64,000 nt of DNA. It comes from Mogibacterium sp. Its GTDB lineage: Bacteria > Bacillota > Clostridia > Peptostreptococcales > Anaerovoracaceae. Both the position numbers and the translations under genes were made by a program. The notes under the pieces are model-generated. The model made no database searches and was not told the origin of the DNA. It saw only the letters and a list, made by a program, of their open reading frames with translations. Where the stretch lies: the NCBI GenBank assembly GCA_017510725.1, contig JAFWMD010000027.1:57831-121830 (forward strand), given 5' to 3'. Positions 40,572 to 50,100 of this stretch are shown here, one piece after another; positions within the stretch are counted from its first letter, which is position 1; the number at the start of each line of letters is the position of its first letter.

Positions 40572-41893
40572 AAAAGTATCATATTATCACTTACGGATGT
40601 CAGATGAACGAACATGATTCGGAAAACATCGCGGGTCTGCTCGAAGCCCTGGGTTACGAGCATATCGATGATCCGTACAAGGCAGACGTAACAGTCATAA
40701 ATACCTGCAGCGTAAGGGAGAATGCCGACAAGAGATTCTTCGGAACACTCGGGCAGTTCAAGAAGGTCAGAAAAAACAACCCGGATTTCGTGCTGGCGGT
40801 CTGCGGATGCATGCCGCAGCAGCCAAGAGTTGTGGCTGAGATCAACAAGCGTTTTTCATGGGTAGATATAGTATTTGGTACGCAGAACATCGCACAGTTT
40901 CCGGAACTCCTTGAAGAAAGGCTTAAAACCGGTCGCCGCATGCGCGCCATAATAGCGAACAATCCTGACATAAGTGAGGAAGGCATGAAGCCGGTCAGGA
41001 TGCACAGGCATAAGGCTCTTGTCAATATCACTTATGGCTGCAACAACTTCTGCACATACTGCATCGTCCCATACACGAGAGGACGTGAGAAGAGCCGCAT
41101 GCTTACAGATGTCTGCACCGAGATAAGAAGACTTGCAGCAGACGGAGTAATAGAGGTGATGCTTCTTGGCCAGAATGTAGATTCATACAGGGATGCTGAG
41201 GGGCACAGTTTTGCGGATCTCATAAAAGCCGTCAACGATATAGAAGGCATAGAGCGCATCAGGTTCATGACTTCGCATCCGAAGGATATATCCGACGAGA
41301 TGATTGAATGCTTCATAACATGCGACAAACTCTGCCACAACATACATCTTCCGGTACAGTCCGGAAGCGACAGGATACTCAAACGAATGAACCGTCACTA
41401 TGACAGGGCTTCATATCTCGAAATAGTAGACAAACTCAGAAAGACCGCTCCTGATATAACGATATCCACGGATATAATCGTGGGCTTTCCGGGTGAGACC
41501 GATGAGGACTTTGAAGAGACTCTCGACATAGCAAAAAGAGTTGAATACGATTCTGCTTTCACTTTCATTTATTCGCCGCGTGAAGGGACTCCTGCTGCGA
41601 AATTTACCGATCAGGTACCGGATGAAGTATGCCATGAGAGATTCGACAGGCTTGTAGATGTCATGAATGAGATCAGCCTCAGGAAAAACATGGCATATAA
41701 GGGAAGAATATGCGAAGTAATAGCAGAAGGCGTTAGCCGCAGTGACGACAACGTGCTGGCCGGCAGGACCGACGGGTTCAAGCTTGTGAACTTCACATCC
41801 GTAAAAAGTCCCGAACAGCTCATGGGCCGCAAGGTCATGGTTGAGATCACCGAAAGCAAAACATTCAGCCTGGAAGGAAGAGAAGTCGAATGA
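40568..41893 (+). CDS. miaB: tRNA-2-methylthio-N6-dimethylallyladenosine synthase
   Basis: Radical-SAM methylthiotransferase acting on A37 of tRNAs. The 441 residues hold the UPF0004 cysteines (YGCQMNEHD, INTCSVRENA, CGCMPQ), the radical-SAM cluster CNNFCTYC (CxxxCxxC near 158-165), LGQNVDSY, and a C-terminal TRAM domain (about 378-440). ATG 40568 overlaps the gpsA stop and begins the family motif KKYHIITYGCQMN; an open frame upstream is within gpsA and not part of the gene. Confidence 0.96.
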   Translation: MKKYHIITYGCQMNEHDSENIAGLLEALGYEHIDDPYKADVTVINTCSVRENADKRFFGTLGQFKKVRKNNPDFVLAVCGCMPQQPRVVAEINKRFSWVDIVFGTQNIAQFPELLEERLKTGRRMRAIIANNPDISEEGMKPVRMHRHKALVNITYGCNNFCTYCIVPYTRGREKSRMLTDVCTEIRRLAADGVIEVMLLGQNVDSYRDAEGHSFADLIKAVNDIEGIERIRFMTSHPKDISDEMIECFITCDKLCHNIHLPVQSGSDRILKRMNRHYDRASYLEIVDKLRKTAPDITISTDIIVGFPGETDEDFEETLDIAKRVEYDSAFTFIYSPREGTPAAKFTDQVPDEVCHERFDRLVDVMNEISLRKNMAYKGRICEVIAEGVSRSDDNVLAGRTDGFKLVNFTSVKSPEQLMGRKVMVEITESKTFSLEGREVE

Positions 41894-41938
41894 CAGCAGG
41901 CAAACGATCAATATATATATACAGAAAGGAACGCTCAA

Positions 41939-42559
41939 TTGAACGCTGACATGATAATCACGAAAATTCTGATGCTTCCGGGCATCATAATCGGGCTCAG
42001 TTTCCACGAGTTTGCTCACGCATGGGTATCCGATAAACTGGGGGATCCGACACCGAGAAGGCAGGGGAGAGTCACCATTAACCCGCTTGCTCACATAGAC
42101 TGGATGGGATTTCTGGCGCTGCTCCTGGTAGGATTTGGCTGGGGAAAACCTGTTCAGATAGACCCGGGATATTACAAGCACAGAAGAAGAGATGAATTTC
42201 TGGTTGGCATAGCTGGAGTTACAATGAACCTTCTTCTTGCCATCATATTCGCCATACCGGCAAGGGCAATGGTAAGAGCTTTCAGCGGAGTTGCTGCATC
42301 TGACCTTGTATACAACATTTACCTGATGCTTTTCTACATCGTCAGTATCAATGTGGTGCTGATGATTTTCAATCTGATACCGTGTCCTCCGCTGGATGGC
42401 TGGGGAATTATAACTCAGATTTTCAGGCTCGACAGATACAGCTGGTGGTATAAGGTATATCAGTACGGTACATGGATATTGCTTGCACTTATAATACTCA
42501 ATGTAACCGACCTGATACTGACACCTCTTGTATCACTGATAGTAGGAGTGCTTTTATAA
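41939..42559 (+). CDS. M50-family intramembrane (site-2-like) metalloprotease
   Basis: A 206-residue membrane protein of the short YwhC/M50B branch with no PDZ domain. The zinc motif SFHEFAHAW (HExxH) lies in the first membrane segment, and NLIPCPPLDGW supplies the third ligand region. Four or five hydrophobic segments. The TTG start at 41939 fits AAAGGA about ten bases upstream; ATG 41951 would be too far from it. The substrate is unknown. It follows miaB after 45 bases and is ended by a terminator. Confidence 0.9.
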   Translation: MNADMIITKILMLPGIIIGLSFHEFAHAWVSDKLGDPTPRRQGRVTINPLAHIDWMGFLALLLVGFGWGKPVQIDPGYYKHRRRDEFLVGIAGVTMNLLLAIIFAIPARAMVRAFSGVAASDLVYNIYLMLFYIVSINVVLMIFNLIPCPPLDGWGIITQIFRLDRYSWWYKVYQYGTWILLALIILNVTDLILTPLVSLIVGVLL

Positions 42560-42570
42560 GGAATTTATGT

Positions 42571-42597
42571 GGCAGCAGCATTACGCAGCTGCCTTTT
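42571..42597 (+). terminator. Terminator between the M50 protease gene and nth
   Basis: GGCAGC (42571-42576) pairs with GCTGCC (42588-42593), with an inner GC/GC, then TTTT. Moderate strength. Confidence 0.55.
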
Positions 42598-42615
42598 GAT
42601 GTATGAGGAAAAAAT

Positions 42616-43266
42616 ATGAAAAACCTGATTTCTGATGAAAACATTTCTGTAATAATGGAAAAGCTGGAGATCATGCATCCGGAAGCCGCATGTGCACTTG
42701 ATTTCGGTACTCGTTTTCAGCTGCTTTCGGCGGTTATGCTGTCTGCACAGACGACTGATGTATCCGTAAACAAGGTTACGCCGATACTTTTCGCTAAGTA
42801 TCCGACGCCTGAAGCAATGGCGGAGGCTGATCCGCTCGAAGTACAGGAGATAATAAAGACAATAGGTCTATATAAGAACAAGTCAAAGAACATAGTTGCT
42901 CTTGCAAAAATGCTGGTTTCGGACTTCGGAGGCGAGGTACCGGGAAATTTCGATGATCTCGTAAAACTTCCCGGGGTAGGCCGCAAGACAGCTAATGTAG
43001 TGCTTGCCGAGGGCTTCGGAGAAGCCCGTATAGCAGTAGATACACATGTTTTCAGGGTCTCCAACCGTATAGGCCTTACCTGCGCAAAGGATCCTGAAGG
43101 AGTAGAGAGAATGCTCATGGAAAGACTGCCGGAGGACCAGTGGTCAAGGGCACATCATCTGCTGATCTTCCATGGCAGAAAGGTATGCCATGCGCGCAGG
43201 CCTGACTGCGACAACTGCCTTCTGGCGGGTCAGTGCCTTCATCATGAAAGCATGGCAGCGGAATGA
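42616..43266 (+). CDS. nth: Endonuclease III
   Basis: Base-excision repair glycosylase/AP lyase for oxidised pyrimidines. The 216 residues carry LSAQTTDVSVNKV, the helix-hairpin-helix LPGVGRKTANVVLAEGF with the catalytic lysine, VDTHVFRVSNRIGL with the catalytic aspartate, and a C-terminal [4Fe-4S] loop C-x6-C-x2-C-x5-C (CHARRPDCDNC then C). It comes before sbcDC with a 25-base gap, giving a small DNA-repair group. Confidence 0.96.
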   Translation: MKNLISDENISVIMEKLEIMHPEAACALDFGTRFQLLSAVMLSAQTTDVSVNKVTPILFAKYPTPEAMAEADPLEVQEIIKTIGLYKNKSKNIVALAKMLVSDFGGEVPGNFDDLVKLPGVGRKTANVVLAEGFGEARIAVDTHVFRVSNRIGLTCAKDPEGVERMLMERLPEDQWSRAHHLLIFHGRKVCHARRPDCDNCLLAGQCLHHESMAAE

Positions 43267-43291
43267 TATCCATCAGTAAGGAAGTATAGAC

Positions 43292-44446
43292 ATGAAAATA
43301 ATACATTTAGGTGATCTGCACCTTGGAAAGACTTTGGGAGAGTACAGTCTGATCAGGGATCAGGAATACATACTGAATCAGGTGCTGGACATCATCAGAG
43401 AAAAAGATGTAGATGCTGTAGTGATAGCAGGTGATGTTTATGACCGGAGCCTTCCTTCGGAAGCTGCAGTAAATCTGCTGGATGGTTTTATCAGCAAGCT
43501 CGCAGACATGTGCATCAAAACATATATTATCAGCGGGAATCATGACTCGGAAGACAGACTTGAGTACGGAAGCAGGCTGTTTTCGAGCAGAGGAATATAT
43601 ATCGCGTCAGTATTCAATGGCGAGCTGGTAAAAATTCCTGCTGAAGATGAATTCGGAAAAATAAACTTCTACATGCTGCCATTTGTCAAAGCTTCACAGG
43701 TAAGGCATTATTGTCAAAACAGCTCAATAGAGACTTATGAAGATGCGGTGAGAACAGTGATCAGTCAGGCAGACATAGACTGGTCAGCAAGAAATATTCT
43801 TATTGCTCATCAGTTTGTTACGGGCAGTACGGCACCACAGATCGCCGGATCAGAAGGTGCCTCTGTTCAGAATGTCGGGCTTGTCGAGCAGATAAGCAGT
43901 GAGATATTCAAAGACTTTGACTATGTGGCTCTGGGACATCTTCATTCTCCGCAAAGCGTAGGTTACGATCATATCAGATATCCGGGTTCTATTCTCAAGT
44001 ATTCACTGAATGAAGCTGTCAGCAGCAAATCTGTTCCTCTGATAAGTATCGGAGAAAAGGGATCAGTAGAGATTGAGCTGCTCCCGCTAAGTCCGGTGAG
44101 GGATCTCAGACATATCACAGGAAGACTGGATCAGCTGCTTAAGGCAGAGAATATAGTTGATCCGGATGACTATATGTATGTAACTCTGACGGATGAAGAG
44201 ATCATAAACGATGTTATGGGAATAGTGCAGCAGTATTATCCGAATACGGTAAAAATCGACTATCAGAACTCTCATACGATGGAAATTGAGAATTTTGACA
44301 TCGGAGAAATAGTAAGCGACAAATCATTTGAAGAAATCATTACGGACTTCTATCTGAAAATGTACGGAACTGATATCAGTGATGAGGAACTTGATGTAAT
44401 GATGTCTGTGGCAAGAGAGGCGGGGGTGATCAATGAAGCCGATTAA
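43292..44446 (+). CDS. sbcD: Exonuclease SbcD (Mre11-like nuclease)
   Basis: Nuclease subunit of SbcCD, which opens DNA hairpins and protein-blocked ends. The 384 residues show the phosphoesterase motifs GDLHLGKT, IAGDVYDR, ISGNHDSEDRL and LGHLHSP, all with metal ligands in place. AAGGAAG lies before the start. It overlaps sbcC by 14 bases, so the two subunits are coupled. Confidence 0.96.
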   Translation: MKIIHLGDLHLGKTLGEYSLIRDQEYILNQVLDIIREKDVDAVVIAGDVYDRSLPSEAAVNLLDGFISKLADMCIKTYIISGNHDSEDRLEYGSRLFSSRGIYIASVFNGELVKIPAEDEFGKINFYMLPFVKASQVRHYCQNSSIETYEDAVRTVISQADIDWSARNILIAHQFVTGSTAPQIAGSEGASVQNVGLVEQISSEIFKDFDYVALGHLHSPQSVGYDHIRYPGSILKYSLNEAVSSKSVPLISIGEKGSVEIELLPLSPVRDLRHITGRLDQLLKAENIVDPDDYMYVTLTDEEIINDVMGIVQQYYPNTVKIDYQNSHTMEIENFDIGEIVSDKSFEEIITDFYLKMYGTDISDEELDVMMSVAREAGVINEAD

Positions 44447-47400
44447 GCTTAAAATAAGTGCCTTCGGTCCATATGCAGGAGAGATCCCTGAAATACGATT
44501 TGATCAGTTTGAAGAAAGAGGACTGTTTCTTATATCAGGAGATACGGGAGCCGGAAAGACGACTATTTTTGATGCTATCTGCTATGCACTGTATGGTTCT
44601 GTCAGCGGCCGCTATCGTGATACTAAAAACCTGAGGAGCGAATACGCAGCCCCGGAATGCGAAAGCTATGTTGATTTTTATTTTTCGCATCAGGGCAGGA
44701 ACTATCATGTCCTCAGAAAACCTTCCTATGAAAGAAAGAAGCTGCGCGGAGAAGGAACTGTCCAGCAACAGGAAACAGCAGTGTTTTATGAAGAAGATAA
44801 AGCACCTGTCGAAGGTCTTAAACCGGTAGAAAACGCTGTGAAAAATCTCCTCCACATAGACGAAAAGCAGTTCAAGCAGATTGCCATGATAGCTCAGGGA
44901 GAGTTCAGAGATCTGCTGTTTGCCAAAACGGAACAAAGGACAGAGATTCTTCGCACTATCTTCATGACGGAAAACTACAAGAACATTGAGTACAGACTCA
45001 AGGAACGTCTGGATGCCAGCAGTAAGGAGAAGGCCCGGACTGAAAACAGTATCGTACAGTATTTCGGCGATGCTTCCGCTCCGGAAGGTTCTGACCTTGA
45101 GAATGAACTGGCTGAGCTTCAGAGAAAAGCAATATCAAGCGGAAGTGCCTGGAATGCTGAAGCGTTTATTGATGTTATTGAAAGAATCATCAAAAGTGAT
45201 GAAGAGTCTTCAGAGGCAATCAATGAACAGATCGAAGCAGAAGACAGGGTGCTTGACGTACTCAAGGAAAAACTTGCTACTGCAGAGATAAACAACAGCT
45301 TCATCACCAGACTGAATGAACTGAAAGAACAAAAGAAAAATCTGGATGAAAAGAAGCCAGAAATGGATCTTCTTGGACAGAAGCTCTTAAAACAGAAAGC
45401 AGCTTCATATAATATAGCGCCTGCTTTCAACAGCTGGACTGCAAAATGCAGGGAAAAAACTGATGCGGAAAAGGATATCAGTGACAGTGATGAACAGCTG
45501 ATCAGGCTTACTGAAGAAGCTGAAAAAGCAGCGGAAAAGTTAAAAGCTGCAGAAGAAAAGCGGCCGCAGGCTGATGAGCTGACCAAAGAAGCCGAAGCTA
45601 TTGCAGGACAGAAACAGAATTACATAAGACGCGATGAGCTCAGGGCAGAAATCAGTGAACTGAACGAGAAGAATGAAGCCTTAAAAACAAAACAAAAAGA
45701 GATAGAAGAAAAAGAGAAAAAGCTGAAAGAGAGCATCAAAAGCTATAAGAGCACGATCGAATCACTTAAAGATAAGCCGAACGAACTTAACTCGCTGAAC
45801 AATCTGGAAAACTCACTTAAAGCACTGAGAAAAGACATTCAGAGTATACTTGGAGAAAAACAGAAAGACTGGATAATCCACTCAGAAAATCTGAAAAAAG
45901 AACAGGAGACATTTGAACAGGCAGACAAAGAATATGATGCGGCACTGAATGCAAGACGTAATGCTGAACGAATATATGAACAGAACCAGGCTGGCATTCT
46001 GGCAAAAGGTCTTGAAGAAGGAAGGAAGTGTCCTGTATGCGGATCGACGCATCATCCGGAACCGGCTAAGCTGCCTGAAGACAGCGTTTCCGAAGAGAAA
46101 CTCAATCAGCTGAGAAAAACAGAAGATGATACCCGTGAATCGAAAGATGCTGTGCTTCTGAATGTAACTACTGAAAGAACTGCTCTCAGGGCTGCGGAAA
46201 ATAATATCAGAGAAGCCGCCTCTGAGTGCTTCAATAATGAATTGATTTCCGTAAGTATAAGTTCAGATAATATCAGTGATATTTTAGACGGGATAAAAAA
46301 TGCAGAAAGAAGTGTTGAGCAGCTTATAAGCGATAATGAGAAACGGAAAGCCCGGGCTGAGAACGACTGTGTCAGACTTGAGGATACCCGAAAACTTCTT
46401 GAAAAAGCTCAGGGGGAGGATATCGATTCAGTCAGTGAGCAAAGTAAGATTATTGCTGCGGACATGCAGAGTGTGTCATTGAAACTGACAGAAGCGAGCA
46501 CTTCTCTCAAAAACATGGGAGAGCTTGCTTTTGATACCTGGGAAAAAGCTGAAGAAAGGAAAAAGGAAGCAGAGGAAAAAGCGAAGGAACTGATAGATTC
46601 TATAAAAACAGCAGACGAAAACAAAAAGGCTGCAGAGACCGCGGTTGCCGAAAAAAAGGCTTCTATCGAAACCCTGAAGGATAGTCTGGAACGTTTAAAG
46701 AAAGATGAAAATGAACTTGAGAACAGCCTGAAGATAAAACTGAAGGAATATGGCTTTGATGATGTAGATACGATGAAGCAGTTTATCGTCGCCGAAGAAG
46801 TTATCACGGCGGCGGATAAGGAAATCAAGGACTACGAGACCAGTGTCAAACTCAATAAAACACAGCTGACTCAGGCAGAGAAGGATGCAGAAGGCAAGAT
46901 TCTTACAGATGTCGGTGTTCTGAAGGAAGAAGCGGACAGGCAGCAGGATACAGTAAATGCATCAAGAAACAGGAAGACTGAAATAGACCTCCGGATCAGA
47001 ACGAACTCTGACAAGAAGACAAATATAGAAAACCAGACAGAGAAGCTGGAAAATGTCAGAAAGAACAACACCATAATGAAGACACTGTATGATCTTGTGA
47101 AAGGGCAGACCAGGAACGGAAAGATCACACTTGAACAATACATACAGGCGACAGGGTTTGATGGAATCATACATGCTGCAAACAAACGCCTGCTTCCGAT
47201 GAGTGACGGGCAGTTCGAACTGTTCAGACAGGAAGATTCCCTGGGGAAAAGAAGCAACACATTCCTGGACCTCGAAGTGCTGGACAATCATACAGGACAC
47301 AGAAGGCCTGTTGGCAATCTTTCAGGAGGAGAAAGCTTCAAGGCATCACTGAGTCTTGCCCTTGGACTCTCAGATACCGTTTCGACTAATGTCGGCGGGA

Positions 47401-47615
47401 TTCAGATGGATGCGCTGTTCATTGATGAAGGCTTCGGCACGCTCGACCGGAAATCTATCGAGAATGCAATGGACATACTGCTGAATCTTTCAAGCACTAA
47501 CAAGCTCGTTGGCATCATAAGCCATAGAGAAGAGCTTAAGGAAAACATTCCTCAGCAAATAAAGGTGACAAAAACAAGAGAAGGCAGTCTGATAGATATA
47601 GATTTAGGTGTGTGA
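44433..47615 (+). CDS. sbcC: Exonuclease SbcC (Rad50-like ATPase)
   Basis: SMC-like ATPase subunit of SbcCD; 1060 residues. Walker A GDTGAGKT (36-43), QIAMIAQGEFRDLLFA, a long coiled coil (about 190-860) broken by the zinc hook CPVCGSTHH (near 530), then LSGGESFKASLSLALGLSD and Walker B DALFIDEGFGTLD near the end. The coil is very rich in Lys and Glu. After it, 140 bases hold the pgk promoter. Confidence 0.96.
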   Translation: MKPIKLKISAFGPYAGEIPEIRFDQFEERGLFLISGDTGAGKTTIFDAICYALYGSVSGRYRDTKNLRSEYAAPECESYVDFYFSHQGRNYHVLRKPSYERKKLRGEGTVQQQETAVFYEEDKAPVEGLKPVENAVKNLLHIDEKQFKQIAMIAQGEFRDLLFAKTEQRTEILRTIFMTENYKNIEYRLKERLDASSKEKARTENSIVQYFGDASAPEGSDLENELAELQRKAISSGSAWNAEAFIDVIERIIKSDEESSEAINEQIEAEDRVLDVLKEKLATAEINNSFITRLNELKEQKKNLDEKKPEMDLLGQKLLKQKAASYNIAPAFNSWTAKCREKTDAEKDISDSDEQLIRLTEEAEKAAEKLKAAEEKRPQADELTKEAEAIAGQKQNYIRRDELRAEISELNEKNEALKTKQKEIEEKEKKLKESIKSYKSTIESLKDKPNELNSLNNLENSLKALRKDIQSILGEKQKDWIIHSENLKKEQETFEQADKEYDAALNARRNAERIYEQNQAGILAKGLEEGRKCPVCGSTHHPEPAKLPEDSVSEEKLNQLRKTEDDTRESKDAVLLNVTTERTALRAAENNIREAASECFNNELISVSISSDNISDILDGIKNAERSVEQLISDNEKRKARAENDCVRLEDTRKLLEKAQGEDIDSVSEQSKIIAADMQSVSLKLTEASTSLKNMGELAFDTWEKAEERKKEAEEKAKELIDSIKTADENKKAAETAVAEKKASIETLKDSLERLKKDENELENSLKIKLKEYGFDDVDTMKQFIVAEEVITAADKEIKDYETSVKLNKTQLTQAEKDAEGKILTDVGVLKEEADRQQDTVNASRNRKTEIDLRIRTNSDKKTNIENQTEKLENVRKNNTIMKTLYDLVKGQTRNGKITLEQYIQATGFDGIIHAANKRLLPMSDGQFELFRQEDSLGKRSNTFLDLEVLDNHTGHRRPVGNLSGGESFKASLSLALGLSDTVSTNVGGIQMDALFIDEGFGTLDRKSIENAMDILLNLSSTNKLVGIISHREELKENIPQQIKVTKTREGSLIDIDLGV

Positions 47616-47641
47616 TCACGGCAACCATTGTTATTTAACAC

Positions 47642-47670
47642 TTTAAACGTGTGATGCAATTTGATAAAAT
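47642..47670 (+). promoter_or_regulatory. Promoter of pgk-tpiA
   Basis: TTTAAA (47642-47647), 17 bp, TAAAAT (47665-47670), preceded by TTGA. The leader (~80 bases) contains a small GGCAG/CTGCC hairpin near 47696 and an A-run before the ribosome site. Confidence 0.5.
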
Positions 47671-47757
47671 CAAAAGGTAAAGGTGCTATTCCCAGGGCAG
47701 TTATCTGCCAGTAACAAAAGATAGTGTTTCCTGTAACAAAAAAAAAGGAGAGCCATA

Positions 47758-48942
47758 ATGAAAAAGACTATTAAAGACATCGACTGGGCCGGCAAGCAAG
47801 CAGTAATGAGATGCGACTTCAATGTTCCGCTAGACGGCGACACCATTACTGATGACATCCGTATCAGAGCAGCTCTTCCGAGCATCGAGTATCTTCTCGA
47901 GAACGGAGCGTCTGTAGTGCTCATGTCACATCTGGGCAGACCTAAGGGTGAGCCAAAGCCTGAGTTCAGCCTTGCCCCTGTTGCAAAGAGACTTGCTGAG
48001 CTTACCGGAAAGGAAGTCAAGTTCGTTCCTTCTGATGTAGTTGTGGACGACAACGTAAAAGCTGCGGCAAAAGACCTGAAGGCAGGTGAGATGCTGCTCA
48101 TCGAGAACGTCAGATACAAAGCAGGAGAAACAAAGAACGATCCTGAATTCGCAAAGGAACTTTCCGAACTCGGCGATATCTTCGTTCAGGATGCTTTTGG
48201 ATCTGCACACAGAGCACACTCTTCAACAGCAGGCATAGCAGATTACATTCCTGCAGTTTCCGGATTCCTTATTGAAAAGGAACTCAAGTTCCTCGGAGAA
48301 GCAGTAAACAATCCGCAGAGACCATTCGCTGCCATCATGGGCGGTGCAAAGGTCAAGGATAAGATTCCTGTAATCACAAATCTGCTCGACAAGGTAGACA
48401 TCCTCATTATCGGCGGAGGAATGGCATATACATTCTTCAAGTCGCAGGGCTATTCCATCGGAAAATCACTCCTCGATGAAGAAGGCCTTGAACTTGCAGG
48501 AGAGATCCTTAAGAAAGCAGCAGAAAAGGGCGTTAATTTCATGCTCCCTGTAGATGTAGTGGCTGCTGACGAGTTCTCCAATGACTCGCCGTATGGCGTA
48601 TATGATGTGGATGAGATCCCTGATGACAGAATGGGCCTTGATATCGGACCAGAAACAATCAAGCTTTACACCGATACTCTCAAGACGGTAAAGACTGTTG
48701 TATGGAACGGTCCTATGGGCGTATTCGAGATGGACAACTTTGCAGTAGGTACAAAAGCAATAGCTGATTGCCTTGCAGAGATCGATGCCACAACTGTTAT
48801 CGGAGGCGGAGACAGTGCTGCTGCTGTTGCTAAATTCGGAGTAGCAGATAAAATGACACATATCAGCACCGGAGGCGGCGCAAGCCTTGAGTTCCTTGAA
48901 GGAAAAGAACTCCCGGGAATCGCAGTAATTGATGATAAATAA
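47758..48942 (+). CDS. pgk: Phosphoglycerate kinase
   Basis: Glycolytic kinase making ATP and 3-phosphoglycerate. The 394 residues hold [43 protein letters not shown], the hinge and nucleotide motif [10 protein letters not shown], and [22 protein letters not shown] precedes the start. tpiA follows after 16 bases. gap (GAPDH), the common upstream partner, is not here: sbcC precedes. Confidence 0.97.
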   Translation: MKKTIKDIDWAGKQAVMRCDFNVPLDGDTITDDIRIRAALPSIEYLLENGASVVLMSHLGRPKGEPKPEFSLAPVAKRLAELTGKEVKFVPSDVVVDDNVKAAAKDLKAGEMLLIENVRYKAGETKNDPEFAKELSELGDIFVQDAFGSAHRAHSSTAGIADYIPAVSGFLIEKELKFLGEAVNNPQRPFAAIMGGAKVKDKIPVITNLLDKVDILIIGGGMAYTFFKSQGYSIGKSLLDEEGLELAGEILKKAAEKGVNFMLPVDVVAADEFSNDSPYGVYDVDEIPDDRMGLDIGPETIKLYTDTLKTVKTVVWNGPMGVFEMDNFAVGTKAIADCLAEIDATTVIGGGDSAAAVAKFGVADKMTHISTGGGASLEFLEGKELPGIAVIDDK

Positions 48943-48958
48943 GAGAGGGTATAACATC

Positions 48959-49717
48959 ATGAAGAAATTTTTGATCGCAGGAAACTGGAAAATGAACAAG
49001 ACTTCAGCTGAAGCTGTTGCTTTTGCCGAAGAGCTCAAGGCAAAGAATCTTCCGAATGCAAAGGACGTATGCGTACTTGCACCATTTACTGCCATCGAGA
49101 AACTTGGTAAGGCTTTTGAGGGAACCGGCATCGGATTCGGTGCTCAGAACGTACATTTTGAGCCAAAGGGAGCTTTCACAGGAGAGGTTTCTGTAGCAAT
49201 GCTCCAGGAGTTCGGCATCGGATACTGTGTCATCGGACATTCTGAAAGAAGAGAATACTTTGCAGAGACCGATGAGACTGTTAACAAGAAGCTCAAGGTC
49301 CTCATTGAAGCCGGCATCACTCCGATTCTCTGCGTAGGTGAATCCCTCGAAGTCAGAGAGCAGGGCGGAGAGCAGGCATTCGTTGCAGGCCAGGTTGTCG
49401 CAGACTTTGCAGGCATTCCGGCTGCTGACGCTGCAAAAGTAGTTATTGCTTATGAGCCAATCTGGGCAATCGGCACAGGCAAGACCGCTACTCCGGAACA
49501 GGCAGAAGACATGTGTGCTTTCATCAGAGGAGTTGTTTCAGGCATCTATGACAATGAGACCGGTGACGGAATGCTCATCCTCTACGGCGGATCTATGAAA
49601 CCTTCCAACGCGAAGGAGCTCCTTGAGAAACCTGACATCAATGGCGGACTTATCGGAGGAGCAAGTCTCAAGGCTGATGACTTCGCTGCTATAGCTGAGG
49701 CTGCAGCTTCACTGTAA
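48959..49717 (+). CDS. tpiA: Triosephosphate isomerase
   Basis: Interconverts glyceraldehyde 3-phosphate and dihydroxyacetone phosphate. The 252 residues keep N9/K11 (AGNWKMN), catalytic H94 (IGHSERR) and E166 (AYEPIWAIGTG), and the phosphate loop LYGGSMKPSN. ATG 48959 is chosen because GAGAGGG lies just upstream and the family begins here; the frame extends back over the pgk end. It shares the pgk promoter. Confidence 0.97.
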   Translation: MKKFLIAGNWKMNKTSAEAVAFAEELKAKNLPNAKDVCVLAPFTAIEKLGKAFEGTGIGFGAQNVHFEPKGAFTGEVSVAMLQEFGIGYCVIGHSERREYFAETDETVNKKLKVLIEAGITPILCVGESLEVREQGGEQAFVAGQVVADFAGIPAADAAKVVIAYEPIWAIGTGKTATPEQAEDMCAFIRGVVSGIYDNETGDGMLILYGGSMKPSNAKELLEKPDINGGLIGGASLKADDFAAIAEAAASL

Positions 49718-49733
49718 AAGTAAGCTGATTTAT

Positions 49734-49762
49734 TTGACACGCAGTCATTGATTATGTTATTT
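49734..49762 (+). promoter_or_regulatory. Promoter of secG
   Basis: TTGACA (49734-49739), 17 bp, TTATTT (49757-49762) with TG before it. It starts 17 bases after the tpiA stop. Confidence 0.6.
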
Positions 49763-49765
49763 TTA

Positions 49766-49791
49766 GACGTTCGGATATTCATCCGGGCGTC
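49766..49791 (+). other. Hairpin in the tpiA-secG gap
   Basis: GACG (49766-49769) and CGGAT (49772-49776) pair with ATCCG (49781-49785) and CGTC (49788-49791) over ATTC. A weak T tract follows (TTATATTTC). It may end the pgk-tpiA message or sit at the very start of the secG message. Confidence 0.5.
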
Positions 49792-49822
49792 TTATATTTC
49801 AATTAAGTTTTTGGAGGACACA

Positions 49823-50056
49823 ATGCATACCGCTTTAATGGTAATCCTTTTGATTTCAAGTGTGGTGCTCATCGTGAGCATCCTTCTTCAGACAAGTAAG
49901 AGTGACGGACTCTCGGGTTCGATCGCAGGCGGAGCAGAACAGCTCTTCGGCAAAAGAAAGAGCAGGGGATATGACGCACTTCTCGCAAAGATCACTACAG
50001 TCTGTGCGATCGTATATATCGTCGTATCACTGGCGATCGTTGCTATTTTCAACTAA
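49823..50056 (+). CDS. secG: Preprotein translocase subunit SecG
   Basis: Small two-pass membrane subunit of SecYEG. The 77 residues have helix 1 (ALMVILLISSVVLIVSILLQ), the conserved loop SDGLSGSIAGGAEQLFGK, and helix 2 at the end. ATG 49823 follows GGAGGA; an open frame upstream crosses the promoter hairpin and is not coding. secG is often followed by rnr-smpB in Firmicutes; here a pyrophosphatase-like gene follows 44 bases later, after a CCGATC/GATCGG hairpin without a T-run, so the two are probably co-transcribed. Confidence 0.93.
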   Translation: MHTALMVILLISSVVLIVSILLQTSKSDGLSGSIAGGAEQLFGKRKSRGYDALLAKITTVCAIVYIVVSLAIVAIFN

Positions 50057-50100
50057 TTAACCGATCAGCACATGATCGGATACAGCCGGAGATCAATTAA

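Noticed and set aside
49748-49822. N-terminal extension of SecG
   Set aside because: The extra codons overlap the promoter and a hairpin, while GGAGGA sits right before ATG 49823.
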